A stretch of DNA of 64,000 nt, from NCBI GenBank assembly GCA_963710315.1, contig CAVPZW010000006.1:372001-436000 (forward strand). The letters run 5' to 3'. The notes under the pieces were generated by a model, which ran no database searches, was not told the origin of the DNA, and saw only the letters and a list, made by a program, of their open reading frames with translations. Below are positions 51,516-60,723 of the stretch, one piece after another (positions within the stretch are counted from its first letter, which is position 1; each line of letters begins with the position of its first letter). The translations under genes and the position numbers were made by a program. The DNA comes from Palsa-360 sp963710315. Lineage in GTDB: Bacteria; Acidobacteriota; Terriglobia; Acidiferrales; UBA7541.

Positions 51516-53228
51516 TCACGCGTCCGTGGCCGTCTCGACAATCGGATTCGGACGGCGAATCATTTCGTGCAGCGATGCGCCCGCCGCGACCATCGGGTAA
51601 ACGGAATCTTCCTGCTCCACCTGGAAATCGACCAGCACCGGCCCCTTGTGTTTGTGCGCCATCTCCACCGTGGGCACAACCTCGGAGCGCTGCGTCACGG
51701 CCACCGCGCGAATCCCAAAGGCGTCCGCAAGCTTCACGAAATTGGGGCTGAGGATGGGAGACGCTTCATAGTTGCGTTCGTAGAAAAATTCCTGCCACTG
51801 GCGAATCATCCCCAGATAGCCGTTGTTGATGATGGCGATGTTGACCTTCAATTTTTCCTGCACCATGGTGGCCAGCTCGCACATGGTCATCTGGAAACCG
51901 CCGTCGCCCACCACAACCCAAACGTCGGCTTCGGGCCGGGCAGCCTTCACGCCGATGGCCGCGGGCAACGCAAATCCCATGGTCCCGAGTCCGCCGGAGG
52001 TGATCAGCGTGCGCGGCTTCTCGTGCTTGTAATATTGCGCTTCCCACATTTGGTGCTGGCCCACGTCCGTGACGATGACCGTATCTCTGTCGCGCGTCTC
52101 GCGCCACAAATCGTTGATCACGTGCGCGGCGTAGAGATGCCCGTTGTCGGGCAGGTTCTGAATGTCGCGAACGGCCGAATCGCCCTTTAGACGATCGATA
52201 TAAGTGCGCCACTCGTGGCGTTCTTGGGCCTTCAAGTTGGGAAGCAAATCGCGCAGCACGGCTTTCAGGTCTCCGACCAGCGCAACATCCACCTTCACGT
52301 TCTTGTTGATCTCCGCGCGGTCAATTTCGACGTGGATCTTCTTGGCATTGGGCGCGTAGGTTTTCAGGTTGCCGGTCACGCGATCGTCGAAACGCATGCC
52401 GAAGGCGATCAGCAAATCGGCTTCCTGGATGGTTGTGTTCAACCACGCTTCGCCGTGCATGCCCATCATACCCAGGCTCAGCGGATGAGACGCCGGGAAC
52501 GCGCCGAGTCCCAGCAGCGTAAGCCCCACCGGAACGTTGGCCTTCTCGGCGAACGCTCGCACTTCCTCCATCGCGCCGGACAAAATGATGCCGTGCCCCG
52601 CCAGAATCACGGGCCGCTTGGCACTGTTGATGAGTTCCAGCGCCCGCTTGTATTCGTCAGCGGTCGGCGACAGGTCTGGGCGATACCCCGGCAGATGCGG
52701 CGTAATTGGCTTGCCGTCAAATTCGCATGTGGACTGCTGAGCGTCCTTGGTGATGTCCACCAGCACGGGGCCGGGGCGGCCGGAACTCGCAACGTAGAAA
52801 GCTTCGCTGATCGTCTGCGCGATCTCGCTGGCGTGCGTGACCAGATAATTGTGCTTGGTCACCGGAAGCGTGACCCCTGTAATGTCCGTCTCCTGAAAGG
52901 CGTCCGAGCCGATCAGCTTGCTCCCCACTTGGCCCGTAATACACACCATCGGAGAGGAATCAAGCATGGCTGTGGCCATGCCGGTCACCATGTTGGTAGC
53001 GCCCGGGCCGGACGTGGCGATGGCCACACCAACTCGCCCGGATGCGCGCGCGTAGCCATCGGCCATGTGCGTGGCGCCCTGTTCGTGGCGCACCAGTACG
53101 TGATGGATATTGCTGTACTTCAGCGCGTCATAGGCGGGCAGAATCGCGCCGCCCGGATAGCCGAATACCGTTGTAACGCCCTGTTGCTCTAGACATTCCC
53201 AAAGAATTTGCGCGCCAGTTTTCTTCAT
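51516..53228 (-). CDS. ilvB: Acetolactate synthase large subunit
   Basis: The 570-residue ThDP enzyme has the catalytic Glu in VRHEQGATHMADGYARA, the FAD/central domain, and the ThDP motif VVVGDGGFQMTMCELATMVQ ending IINNGYLGM. It condenses pyruvate to acetolactate, the first common step to valine, leucine and isoleucine. All domains are complete. It is followed by ilvH. A 235-bp region precedes it with a TATAAT candidate. Confidence 0.94.
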   Translation of the reverse strand: MKKTGAQILWECLEQQGVTTVFGYPGGAILPAYDALKYSNIHHVLVRHEQGATHMADGYARASGRVGVAIATSGPGATNMVTGMATAMLDSSPMVCITGQVGSKLIGSDAFQETDITGVTLPVTKHNYLVTHASEIAQTISEAFYVASSGRPGPVLVDITKDAQQSTCEFDGKPITPHLPGYRPDLSPTADEYKRALELINSAKRPVILAGHGIILSGAMEEVRAFAEKANVPVGLTLLGLGAFPASHPLSLGMMGMHGEAWLNTTIQEADLLIAFGMRFDDRVTGNLKTYAPNAKKIHVEIDRAEINKNVKVDVALVGDLKAVLRDLLPNLKAQERHEWRTYIDRLKGDSAVRDIQNLPDNGHLYAAHVINDLWRETRDRDTVIVTDVGQHQMWEAQYYKHEKPRTLITSGGLGTMGFALPAAIGVKAARPEADVWVVVGDGGFQMTMCELATMVQEKLKVNIAIINNGYLGMIRQWQEFFYERNYEASPILSPNFVKLADAFGIRAVAVTQRSEVVPTVEMAHKHKGPVLVDFQVEQEDSVYPMVAAGASLHEMIRRPNPIVETATDA

Positions 53229-53384
53229 AAAATTGTCCGCCCAGTTCTGCCTGGGCTATCCACCCTCATGGAAGCGGGTTGGACGCCCGTCTAGCATTCC
53301 GCCGGGCTGCAAGTACACCCGGCCACTCATGAAGAATTTGCAGGGAAGCCCCATCCCCGGGCCATCCCCCAAGTATGCCCCGAT

Positions 53385-53390
53385 ATTATA
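53385..53390 (-). promoter_or_regulatory. Possible -10 box of ilvB-ilvH
   Basis: TATAAT is present on the minus strand, 157 bases before the ilvB start. No good -35 is seen at the right spacing. The implied leader of about 150 bases contains no recognisable leader peptide or T-box. Confidence 0.3.
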
Positions 53391-53463
53391 CAAGAGAATT
53401 AAAATAAACGGTCTGTTGCGATGGAAAACACCCACCTGCGATCTGACTGATCATTGGACATCG

Positions 53464-54495
53464 CTAAACATCGCTCCAATCCAGGACCACCTTCCCTGCT
53501 TCGCCCGTGCGCATGGCTTCAAAACCTTTTTCGTAGTCGCGCCAGGAAAAGCGATGCGTAATCACCGGAGAAATGTCTAGCCCGGACTCGATCATGACGG
53601 TCATCTTGTACCAGGTCTCAAACATTTCGCGGCCGTAAATACCCTTGATGGTGAGCATGTTGAAGATAACGTGGCTCCAATTGATGGCGATTTCCGCAGC
53701 AGGAATGCCCAGCATGGCGATTTTGCCGCCGTGGCACATATTTTCCAGCATTTCGCGGAAGGCCTCGGGGGAGCCGGACATCTCCAAACCCACGTCGAAT
53801 CCTTCGCGCATTCCCAAGCGGCTCTGGACGTCCTTCAAGCGCGTCGTTCGCGAATCCACCGTGATGGGGATGCCTGCATTTTCTGCAAGCTTGAGGCGCT
53901 TGGGATTCACATCGGTGATGACCACGTGGCGCGCGCCGGAAAAGCGAGCGACTGCCGCGGCCATGATGCCGATGGGGCCGGCGCCCGTGACCAACACATC
54001 CTCTCCGAGCACTGGAAACGAGAGCGCCGTGTGGACCGCGTTTCCAAAAGGATCGAAGATCGCGGCAACCTCGCGCGCGATGGGGCGCGTATGCTTCCAC
54101 ACATTCATCATTGGCAGGACCACGTATTCAGCGAAAGCGCCCGCGCGGTTCACTCCCACGCCCAGCGTGTGCGCACACAAGTGGCGCCGCCCAGCGAGGC
54201 AATTACGGCAGCGCCCGCACACCACGTGCCCTTCCCCGCTGACGAAATCGCCGGGCTGCAAATCCGCAACGTTGGAGCCAACCTCGACTATCTCTCCGCA
54301 GAATTCGTGCCCGATGACAAGCGGCACGTGAATGGTGGACTGCGCCCATTCATTCCAATCGTAGATGTGCAAATCGGTGCCGCAGATTCCCGTGCTGAGC
54401 ACGCGAATCTTCACATCATTGATGCCGGGCACAGGCTCGGGAACATTTTCGAGCCAAAGCCCTTGCTCGGCGCGGCTCTTGACCAGTGCTTTCAT
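53464..54495 (-). CDS. tdh: L-threonine 3-dehydrogenase
   Basis: The 343-residue zinc dehydrogenase has the diagnostic STGICGTDLHIYDWNEWAQS, the catalytic GHEFCGEIVEVG, the structural-zinc CGRCRNCLAGRRHLC and the VTGAGPIGIMAAAVARFSGA NAD site. It oxidises threonine to 2-amino-3-oxobutyrate. Length and motifs agree with Tdh. No kbl is adjacent. Confidence 0.92.
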   Translation of the reverse strand: MKALVKSRAEQGLWLENVPEPVPGINDVKIRVLSTGICGTDLHIYDWNEWAQSTIHVPLVIGHEFCGEIVEVGSNVADLQPGDFVSGEGHVVCGRCRNCLAGRRHLCAHTLGVGVNRAGAFAEYVVLPMMNVWKHTRPIAREVAAIFDPFGNAVHTALSFPVLGEDVLVTGAGPIGIMAAAVARFSGARHVVITDVNPKRLKLAENAGIPITVDSRTTRLKDVQSRLGMREGFDVGLEMSGSPEAFREMLENMCHGGKIAMLGIPAAEIAINWSHVIFNMLTIKGIYGREMFETWYKMTVMIESGLDISPVITHRFSWRDYEKGFEAMRTGEAGKVVLDWSDV

Positions 54496-54568
54496 TTTGG
54501 ATTCCCTTCAGCATTTCCGCCGGATTCGGCTAACCAATTTGCCTTACAAAGAAAATGCCCCGCACTCT

Positions 54569-54653
54569 TGTCATTCCGAGCGGAGCGAGGAATCTCTCTT
54601 TCTTTGCACGGACTCAAACCAAAGAGAGATTCCTCGCTCCGCTCGGAATGACA
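54569..54653. repeat. Long perfect inverted repeat upstream of tdh
   Basis: Arms 54569-54601 and 54621-54653 are perfect 33-bp complements (starting TGTCATTCCGAGCGGAGCGA) around a 19-base loop. It lies in the gap between the accDA fusion and tdh. The arm sequence has the look of a widespread intergenic palindrome. Confidence 0.85.
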
Positions 54654-54704
54654 AAATAAATTAATTCTCCCGAAGCCTGCAAAACCGGAATCCGCGAACG
54701 CCGG

Positions 54705-56531
54705 CTATTCGCGTTCCCCTCGCTTGGGGCCTGCTGAAACCGGAACCTTGCCCTTATCCGACCTGCGTCGCGGCACACTGTCGGCGGACTTGGGTTTCCG
54801 GTTGGACTTCTCCATCTTGGATACAGCATACGCAAGAAGGCCGAACACATCGCTGATGCCGCTGCGAACCTGCTCCTGCCAGTACTTGCCTTCCTGGCCG
54901 ATGTGACGATATTTCTTGTAGCGGCTATCGAGCAGCTGGCGCACGGAAAGTTCGGTAAGCGGGGCGAGTGCCGCAAGCAAATGGCTCTTGAGCGTTTCCG
55001 CCGCAGCCGCCGGATCCAGATGCGCCCCGCCCTCGGACTCCGGCACCACCGTATCGATAATGCCGAGGGAATGAAGGTCCTGCGCCGTGAGCTTCAGGAC
55101 ATCCGAAACTGTCTCGGCTTTGCCGGCATCCCGATAGAGAATCGCGGCAGCTCCTTCAGGCGAAATAACGGAATAGATGGCGTTTTCGAGCATCAGTACG
55201 CAGTCGGCCACGCCCATAGCAATTGCGCCGCCGCTTCCGCCTTCTCCGATGATCGCGGAGACGATGGGCGTGGGCAGGTTGGCCATGGTGGATAGGTTGC
55301 GCGCGAGTGCGTAGGCGATGCCGCGATGTTCGGATTCGTAGCTGGCCTGCGCGTTCGGGCAATCCACCAGCGTAATCACCGGAATCTTGAACTTGGAAGC
55401 AAGCCGCATCAGGCGCAGCGATTTGCGGTAGCCCTCTGAATACGCCTTGCCATCGTGCGATGCCAGCTTTTCTTCGGGCGTGCCGCCGCGCTCCTGCCCG
55501 ATCATGATCACGGTTTCGCCGCTCAATTCCGCGATGCCGCCGATGACCGCGGGATCGTCCCCGCTCCAGCGGTCTCCGTGAAGTTCCAGAAAGCGCGAGG
55601 CCATGTGCGCGATGTAATATTTTGAAGTGGGGCGGCCCGAATGTCTGGCCAGATTCACCTTTTGCCAGGCGGAAATATGCTTGGACTTCACGGGCGGCGG
55701 CAGGTCCTTGCTCCCCGGGCCCATTGCCTTGTTGCGCTTTAGATGGCCAATGAGATAGGCGGTGATCGCGGTCAAATCCCTCCGCCCGATCACCAGATCG
55801 ATCAATCCTGCCTTCAGCAACGTGTCTGCGTGATGCGAATCCTTTGGCGGCGCGATGCCCGTGGTCTGCTCGATGACGCGGGGGCCCACAAACCCGATTT
55901 GGGCGCCCGGCTCGGCGATCAGAATGTCGCCAAGCGAGGCAAAGCTGGCCGTGACGCCGCCAAATGTCGGGTCCGTCAAAATGGAAATAAATGCCAGTTC
56001 ATTGCGATCGTGCACGGAAGCGGCAGCCGCAACCTTGGCCATCTGCATCAGCGAAAACATGCCTTCCTGCACGCGTGCGCCGCCGCTGGCCGCAACGCTC
56101 ACCAACGGAATTCGGCGCTGAGTAGCCTCCTCGAAAGCGTGTGCGATTTTTTCGCCCACCACGGAACCCATCGTGCCGCCAAGGAACGCAAAATCGAAAA
56201 CAACCAACACCGCCTGATGGCCGCCAATCCGGCAAAATCCCGTGGTTACGGCCTCGCGGACTCCTGTCTCGCGACGGGCATCCTGCAAGCGAACGCGATA
56301 GGATTTGTGGTCGGCAAAGTGCAGCGGATCGACCGACACCAGTTCGCGATCCAATTCGCGAAACGATCCCTCATCGGACAGCAACGCGATTCGCGAGTGC
56401 GAAGGCATGGTCATGTAGTGATTGCATCCCGGGCAGATATAGAGATTTTCTTCCAGCACACCACGCGCATGAACCGTGCTGCATCCGGGACACTTCACCG
56501 TGGGAGGGATGGAGATCTTGCTCCTAAGCAT
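54705..56531 (-). CDS. accDA: Acetyl-CoA carboxylase carboxyltransferase, AccD-AccA fusion
   Basis: The 608-residue product joins both carboxyltransferase subunits. The AccD part (about 1-290) starts with a four-Cys zinc finger (CPGC..., CPGC at 14-36) and includes FLGGTMGSVVGEKIAHAFE and SVAASGGARVQEGMFSLMQ. The AccA part (about 310-585) has YIAHMASRFLELHGDRWSGD, ELSGETVIMIGQERGG, NAQASYESEHRG and GEGGSGGAIAMGVAD. The usual separate accA and accD are thus one chain. It makes malonyl-CoA for fatty acids. The basic tail ends KRGERE. AAGAAGGG precedes ATG 56531. Confidence 0.92.
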   Translation of the reverse strand: MLRSKISIPPTVKCPGCSTVHARGVLEENLYICPGCNHYMTMPSHSRIALLSDEGSFRELDRELVSVDPLHFADHKSYRVRLQDARRETGVREAVTTGFCRIGGHQAVLVVFDFAFLGGTMGSVVGEKIAHAFEEATQRRIPLVSVAASGGARVQEGMFSLMQMAKVAAAASVHDRNELAFISILTDPTFGGVTASFASLGDILIAEPGAQIGFVGPRVIEQTTGIAPPKDSHHADTLLKAGLIDLVIGRRDLTAITAYLIGHLKRNKAMGPGSKDLPPPVKSKHISAWQKVNLARHSGRPTSKYYIAHMASRFLELHGDRWSGDDPAVIGGIAELSGETVIMIGQERGGTPEEKLASHDGKAYSEGYRKSLRLMRLASKFKIPVITLVDCPNAQASYESEHRGIAYALARNLSTMANLPTPIVSAIIGEGGSGGAIAMGVADCVLMLENAIYSVISPEGAAAILYRDAGKAETVSDVLKLTAQDLHSLGIIDTVVPESEGGAHLDPAAAAETLKSHLLAALAPLTELSVRQLLDSRYKKYRHIGQEGKYWQEQVRSGISDVFGLLAYAVSKMEKSNRKPKSADSVPRRRSDKGKVPVSAGPKRGERE

Positions 56532-57308
56532 GATTCCCTTCTTCCTGAAAATAAATGCAAACTGAGAGTCAACTAGCGGAAGCCGACAATCCAAGTATTA
56601 TCGCAGGTCAGGCATCCGCCTTAAGATGAAAATTCGGTGACTGTGATTATTGAATTAGGGAGGCTCAGGACGCAGTAAGGCCTAAAGATTCATGCGCAGC
56701 GTAGCGGAGCCGCAACCAAAGGCAACTTGTATGGCTAAACTGCGAATTGCCCTTGTTCTCTCCGCCAGTCCCGTTAGGGACGACAGATCGTAGCCCACCA
56801 CGTAAGTGGTGGGAGCGACGGTCCCAACAAGCCTAAGCCCCGTAGGGGCGGCACACGTTGAAGACTGTGCCGCCCCTACGGGGCTTTTTTTCGCCGGGTG
56901 CTGCGCTCCCACCACTTACGTGGTGGGCTACGATCTGCCGTCCCTCCGGGACTTCCATCAAGGCCACATCTAAACCGAAGCAATATTAAATTCGTCGCGC
57001 CACGCAAAGAATCTACGGATTAAGGGATTAAGGACTTAAGTGTCGTGGCGAAGCTTATCGTGTGGGGTTAAATCTTTGAGGGAGGAGGGCCGAATGTGGG
57101 TGTTCATCCGGCCCCGGGGTGGTAAGGAATGCTATCTGCTCACCTGTGAGATTAGGGGAGGGGCGCAATTCTGTCCAATTCATCGTTTCGATGGAATGAA
57201 TCAGATTCCCATGCACTGAATTAGGGCATCGCAATGCATGCAAGGATGGACAGTGTCTATTACAATTGCCAATCTCGCGAACTTTGATTTCAAATTCGCG
57301 AACACAAT
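56532..57308. other. 777-bp gap without genes
   Basis: No coding region is supported between accDA and the exopolysaccharide operon. The dominant feature is the composite palindrome at 56784-56937. AAGGGATTAAGG-type units near 57020 are the only other pattern noticed. Confidence 0.6.
56784..56937. repeat. Composite nested palindrome with terminator-like core
   Basis: The outer arms 56784-56816 and 56905-56937 are perfect 33-bp complements (starting CAGATCGTAGCCCACCACG). Inside, 56836-56855 and 56866-56885 are perfect 20-bp complements around a 10-base loop and are followed by a run of Ts. The whole folds as a cruciform. The inner hairpin with T-run would end plus-strand transcripts. It looks like two different palindromic elements, one inserted into the other. 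Confidence 0.85.
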
Positions 57309-58205
57309 CTAGGAAACTTTTTTATGGCCGAATTCAGAAAATGATCGCGCTTGGGAATAAAAACTTGTGTTTTCCCAAACTGCGGACGGGGCCGGAAGTC
57401 CTAGGACTGTCCGAAATAAAATTCCAATATCCGAAACAAATGTGCGCGTCCTCGAATATTTCAGCGATATTTCCAGCTTGATGGGCATGATGCGCTTGAC
57501 GTATTGCTCCTCTATGGAGCCTTTGTAAAAAAACTTTGCCTCATTGCGAAAGATCAGAGAGGCCGGGTCCGTGATTCCCGGCCAGGACTGCAAAAGCTCG
57601 TCATATTCGTCGCGAAAAATATCGACATATTTCTCCATCTGAGGCCGCGCTCCCACCAGTTGCATCTCGCCCTTGAGGACATTGGCGAGCTGCGGCAGCT
57701 CATCCAATTTATATTCCCGCAGAAATTGCCCCACGCGCGTGACTCGCGCATCCTGCGGCGCCGTCACCGTGCTGCCCCCCGCGGAACTGGAAACCATGCT
57801 CCTGAACTTGAAGAGCCGAAATTTGCGATGCCCCCTGCCAATGCGGCTATGGGAATAAAAGATGGGGCCGCCATCGTCGAGTTTTATCGCCAGCGCAACC
57901 ATCGCAAAAATGGGAAGCAGGAGAATCAGTCCCGCGGCCGCGCAAATGGATTCACACACGCGGCGCAGCACTTGGCCGGTATCAGGTGCGGTCCGCGCGG
58001 CAACGGAACGCCGGATGCGCCTTCCCGGTCTTGCCACGGAGTGTCCCAGGTGAAGCGGCCGCTCCCAAGAAAGGTCCGAGAATGTCCGGATAGAGTGCTC
58101 AGCGGATCGATCCGGAATTTCGGATTGCGCATGCAGGAAAATTAGGTGCTGAGATTCGCGACGGGCCACGGGAAATTCCTCCGACGAGTAGTGATAATTT
58201 TTCAC
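57309..58205 (-). CDS. Exopolysaccharide initiating sugar transferase
   Basis: The product (about 298 residues) has one TM helix (ESICAAAGLILLLPIFAMVAL) followed by the bacterial sugar transferase domain: AIKLDDGGPIFYSHSRIGRG, FRLFKFRSMVSSSAG, ARVTRVGQFLREYKLDELPQ and VGARPQMEKYV. These enzymes place the first sugar phosphate on undecaprenyl phosphate. GTG 58205 is the likely start because the longer frame to 58409 overlaps the preceding gene. It is the last gene of the operon. There is no polytopic N-terminal domain as in WcaJ. Confidence 0.85.
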   Translation of the reverse strand: MKNYHYSSEEFPVARRESQHLIFLHAQSEIPDRSAEHSIRTFSDLSWERPLHLGHSVARPGRRIRRSVAARTAPDTGQVLRRVCESICAAAGLILLLPIFAMVALAIKLDDGGPIFYSHSRIGRGHRKFRLFKFRSMVSSSAGGSTVTAPQDARVTRVGQFLREYKLDELPQLANVLKGEMQLVGARPQMEKYVDIFRDEYDELLQSWPGITDPASLIFRNEAKFFYKGSIEEQYVKRIMPIKLEISLKYSRTRTFVSDIGILFRTVLGLPAPSAVWENTSFYSQARSFSEFGHKKVS

Positions 58206-58239
58206 GCCAATTCCGGTGCAACGGTGTGGCTGGGAAAAC

Positions 58240-59307
58240 TTATCTTGAAATTGTCGTAACAACTTTCGGCAGCGGATTCGGCCGTTTCCCGGCCTCGGGT
58301 CGATGCAGAAGCGCAAGAAGAAAGCCGAGCGCATAAGACAGTTGGTACGTTGCGAAGACGATGGGCAGGAATGGAAGGAATTTCCACCCTTCTCGCCGGG
58401 CAATCGCAAATGCAGCCACGAAAGATGCGGCGAAATACAAACACGCCAGCGTCAGCCATGCGGAGAGGAACACGTATTGCCACTCGGGCGATGCACTCAG
58501 CCTGGCAGCCGCGGCGCACATCGGCAGGGCGACTCCGACGGACAGACACGACGCCGGCACCAGATTTCTCAAGGACGCGGGCCTGCCATGCTTCCGGACG
58601 GCGGCGACTTTCCAGAAACCATTTTGAAAATATTGCCGAAACAAGGCGGAAAGAGTTGCCCTGGGCTGATACCAGGAAACGATTCTGGGCGACTGCCACA
58701 CCGTGCCGCCCGAGGAAAGGATGCGAAAGTTCAGTTCGTCGTCCTGGCCGCGGACCATATCCGCGTCAAACAATCCCACGCAATCCAGGGTGGATTTGCG
58801 CCAGCATCCGTAGGGCACCGTGCTAACGGGGCCTTCGTAATGCGGATCGCGATACTTAGCGCCGCCGACTGCGAATGGCGCATGAAATCCGTGTGCGATG
58901 GCCTGCTGCAGGTACCCATGCGCGCGCGTCAATGCCGGGCCGCCCACGTTTTCGGCGTTCGTTTCGCGCAGCACTTCGACGCAGGTACGCACATAGTCTT
59001 GCGCGTAAATCGAGTGCGCATCCATTCGGAGGATGATTTCCCCCTGCGCTTCGCGGATCGCACGGTTCAACCCCGCGGCAGCGATTTTTTCGGGATTGTC
59101 GATCACTCGCAACGCCGCGTATTTTTTTTCAAATTCGCCGAGGACAATCCGCGTTCCGTCGACGCTCATGCCGTCGGCGACCAGGACTTCCATTTCGATT
59201 CCGCCGAGTTCCTGGCCAAACAGGGATTCCAGAAACGCGCGGATGTGCCGAATTTCATTGCGGCAGGAAACGACTACTGAAATGTGCACGGCTTCGCTCT
59301 GCTGCAT
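58240..59307 (-). CDS. Glycosyltransferase family 2, membrane anchored
   Basis: The product (about 355 residues) has a GT-A domain with ISVVVSCRNEIRHIRAFLES, VLVADGMSVDGT, RMDAHSIYAQDYV (the DxD-like motif) and DELNFRILSSGG. Two to three TM helices follow (for example YVFLSAWLTLACLYFAASFV). It probably adds a sugar to the lipid-linked repeat unit. ATG 59307 with AAGGAG upstream is preferred. ATG 59343 (no ribosome site) is an alternative. Confidence 0.88.
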   Translation of the reverse strand: MQQSEAVHISVVVSCRNEIRHIRAFLESLFGQELGGIEMEVLVADGMSVDGTRIVLGEFEKKYAALRVIDNPEKIAAAGLNRAIREAQGEIILRMDAHSIYAQDYVRTCVEVLRETNAENVGGPALTRAHGYLQQAIAHGFHAPFAVGGAKYRDPHYEGPVSTVPYGCWRKSTLDCVGLFDADMVRGQDDELNFRILSSGGTVWQSPRIVSWYQPRATLSALFRQYFQNGFWKVAAVRKHGRPASLRNLVPASCLSVGVALPMCAAAARLSASPEWQYVFLSAWLTLACLYFAASFVAAFAIARREGWKFLPFLPIVFATYQLSYALGFLLALLHRPEAGKRPNPLPKVVTTISR

Positions 59308-59374
59308 GGAGCGCGCTTCTCCTTCCGCTGGACGCAGGGTCATAATTTTTTTTGGGAGCAGGACAAAAATGAAA

Positions 59375-60682
59375 TTACGAATGCCGCGCAACCGGCTGGT
59401 ATGCGGGCCAAGGAACTTTTTTCGCCGCCAATTCCGGAACGTTTCTCTCGCACATGCCGACGGCCGCCACTGCAATGGACAGCGCAATGGTTGGCAACTT
59501 CTCCCAATAGAGAGTGGGAAGGCCGAGGCTGTCGAGGCAGAGCGTAAGAGTCAGCGCCAGAATCAGCGCTCCATACATTTGAGATCGCGGATTTCCATAG
59601 AGAAACAATCCGGCTCGCACAAATTGAAACACCGCGGCCAGCAGCAGAAGCAAACCGCCCAATCCCAATTCCAGCCACACCGCAAGATAGGCGTCGTGCG
59701 CGCGGCCTTCGCTGCCGATCAGCGTCAAATAGGGCAATTCCTGCCCAAATCCCTGGCCGATGAAAGGCTGCGTTTGAATGGCTTGAAAGGCCATGCCCCA
59801 GCGGTCGAAGCGGTGGCTGAAACCTTCACCCGTTGACACATTCACGGTGGTAGCATCCTCCATCAACTGCGGCTGCCGCGCATGCAGATACAAAACGGCG
59901 CAAAGACACACTGCGGCGAATACCAGCACCCATTTCCAGCGGCGCGCCAGAAGAAGAAACAAGACGAATCCGGCTGCAATGCTCAGTGTCGTCCCTCGCA
60001 CAAACAAAAGCGCGGGCACCAGCGCGAATCCCATGGCCAGACATGGCCAGAGAATTTTGTTGGCCAGCGATTTGGAAAAGATAATTCCACCCAAGCCCGC
60101 GCCGAAGACCAGCAGGATCGCCGCCTGGCCCATGGTGTTGGGGTTCCAGGTGCTGAACGTGGCGGCGCTTTTCAATTCCTGAAAATTGGCAATGTTGCTG
60201 GAAGAAACTTCGTCCAGATGCATGCGGATTTGAATCACCAGCGCAATTCCGCCGGATGCCAGTCCCGCAAGGAAGAATCGAAGCCTTCTTTCCGACTGCA
60301 AGAGGCGAGGCAGGACCACAAGGATTGCCGCACATCCGGCCATTTTTGCGGTCTCGTAGGCCCCGGGAGGCGTTCCCTGCGCGGTTTCCACGGCGATTGA
60401 CAAGAGGCAGACCGCCAGGAAAATCGCCTGCCACGTGAATATGTTTTTCTGCCTTTGCGAAGGCGGAGCCGGCGTCCACAGGATGGTGCGCGCCAGGAAA
60501 ATCATGATCAGAATGTCGTCCACACGAATGTTGATGGTGGCGCCGAGAGGCAAGGCCACATCGGGAAAGCCAAGCGCGAACGCGTATAGGAACAGGCCGT
60601 ACTCAGCCTTGGTCCAAACAATCGCAACGGCTATAAGCGTTGCGACGCTGAGTTCCAGCCAGAGAATTGGTGTGAGAATCAT
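59375..60682 (-). CDS. O-antigen ligase/polymerase-like membrane protein
   Basis: The 435-residue product has about ten TM helices and the large periplasmic loop with FSHRFDRWGMAFQAIQTQPF, then IGQGFGQELPYL and GRAHDAYLAVWLELGLGG. This matches the Wzy/WaaL (O-antigen ligase) family and the polymerase role in Wzx/Wzy pathways. It starts at ATG 60682, 42 bases after the acyltransferase gene. The flippase and glycosyltransferases of the same operon support polymerisation as its job. Confidence 0.82.
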   Translation of the reverse strand: MILTPILWLELSVATLIAVAIVWTKAEYGLFLYAFALGFPDVALPLGATINIRVDDILIMIFLARTILWTPAPPSQRQKNIFTWQAIFLAVCLLSIAVETAQGTPPGAYETAKMAGCAAILVVLPRLLQSERRLRFFLAGLASGGIALVIQIRMHLDEVSSSNIANFQELKSAATFSTWNPNTMGQAAILLVFGAGLGGIIFSKSLANKILWPCLAMGFALVPALLFVRGTTLSIAAGFVLFLLLARRWKWVLVFAAVCLCAVLYLHARQPQLMEDATTVNVSTGEGFSHRFDRWGMAFQAIQTQPFIGQGFGQELPYLTLIGSEGRAHDAYLAVWLELGLGGLLLLLAAVFQFVRAGLFLYGNPRSQMYGALILALTLTLCLDSLGLPTLYWEKLPTIALSIAVAAVGMCERNVPELAAKKVPWPAYQPVARHS

Positions 60683-60723
60683 GACGATTATTTTTGCCGT
60701 TCAAATGGTTGCGGCAGGGGAGT

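Noticed and set aside
51321..53192. Long open frames (289 and 325 codons) on the plus strand
   Set aside because: They lie exactly opposite ilvB/ilvH, which have full family motifs. The plus frames are Arg/His-rich and match nothing; they are antisense shadows of GC-rich codons.
53229..53463. T-box or leader-peptide attenuator before ilvB
   Set aside because: The leader has no run of Leu/Val/Ile codons in a short frame, no T-box core and no terminator with T-run.
55743..56576. 277-codon plus-strand frame
   Set aside because: Antisense to the accD part of accDA, no motif and no ribosome site.
54569..56937. Possible CRISPR array from repeated palindromes
   Set aside because: The repeats are different inverted pairs, not equal direct repeats with spacers, and no cas gene is nearby.
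58303..59280. 325-codon plus-strand frame
   Set aside because: Antisense to the glycosyltransferase 2 gene; composition is that of a shadow.
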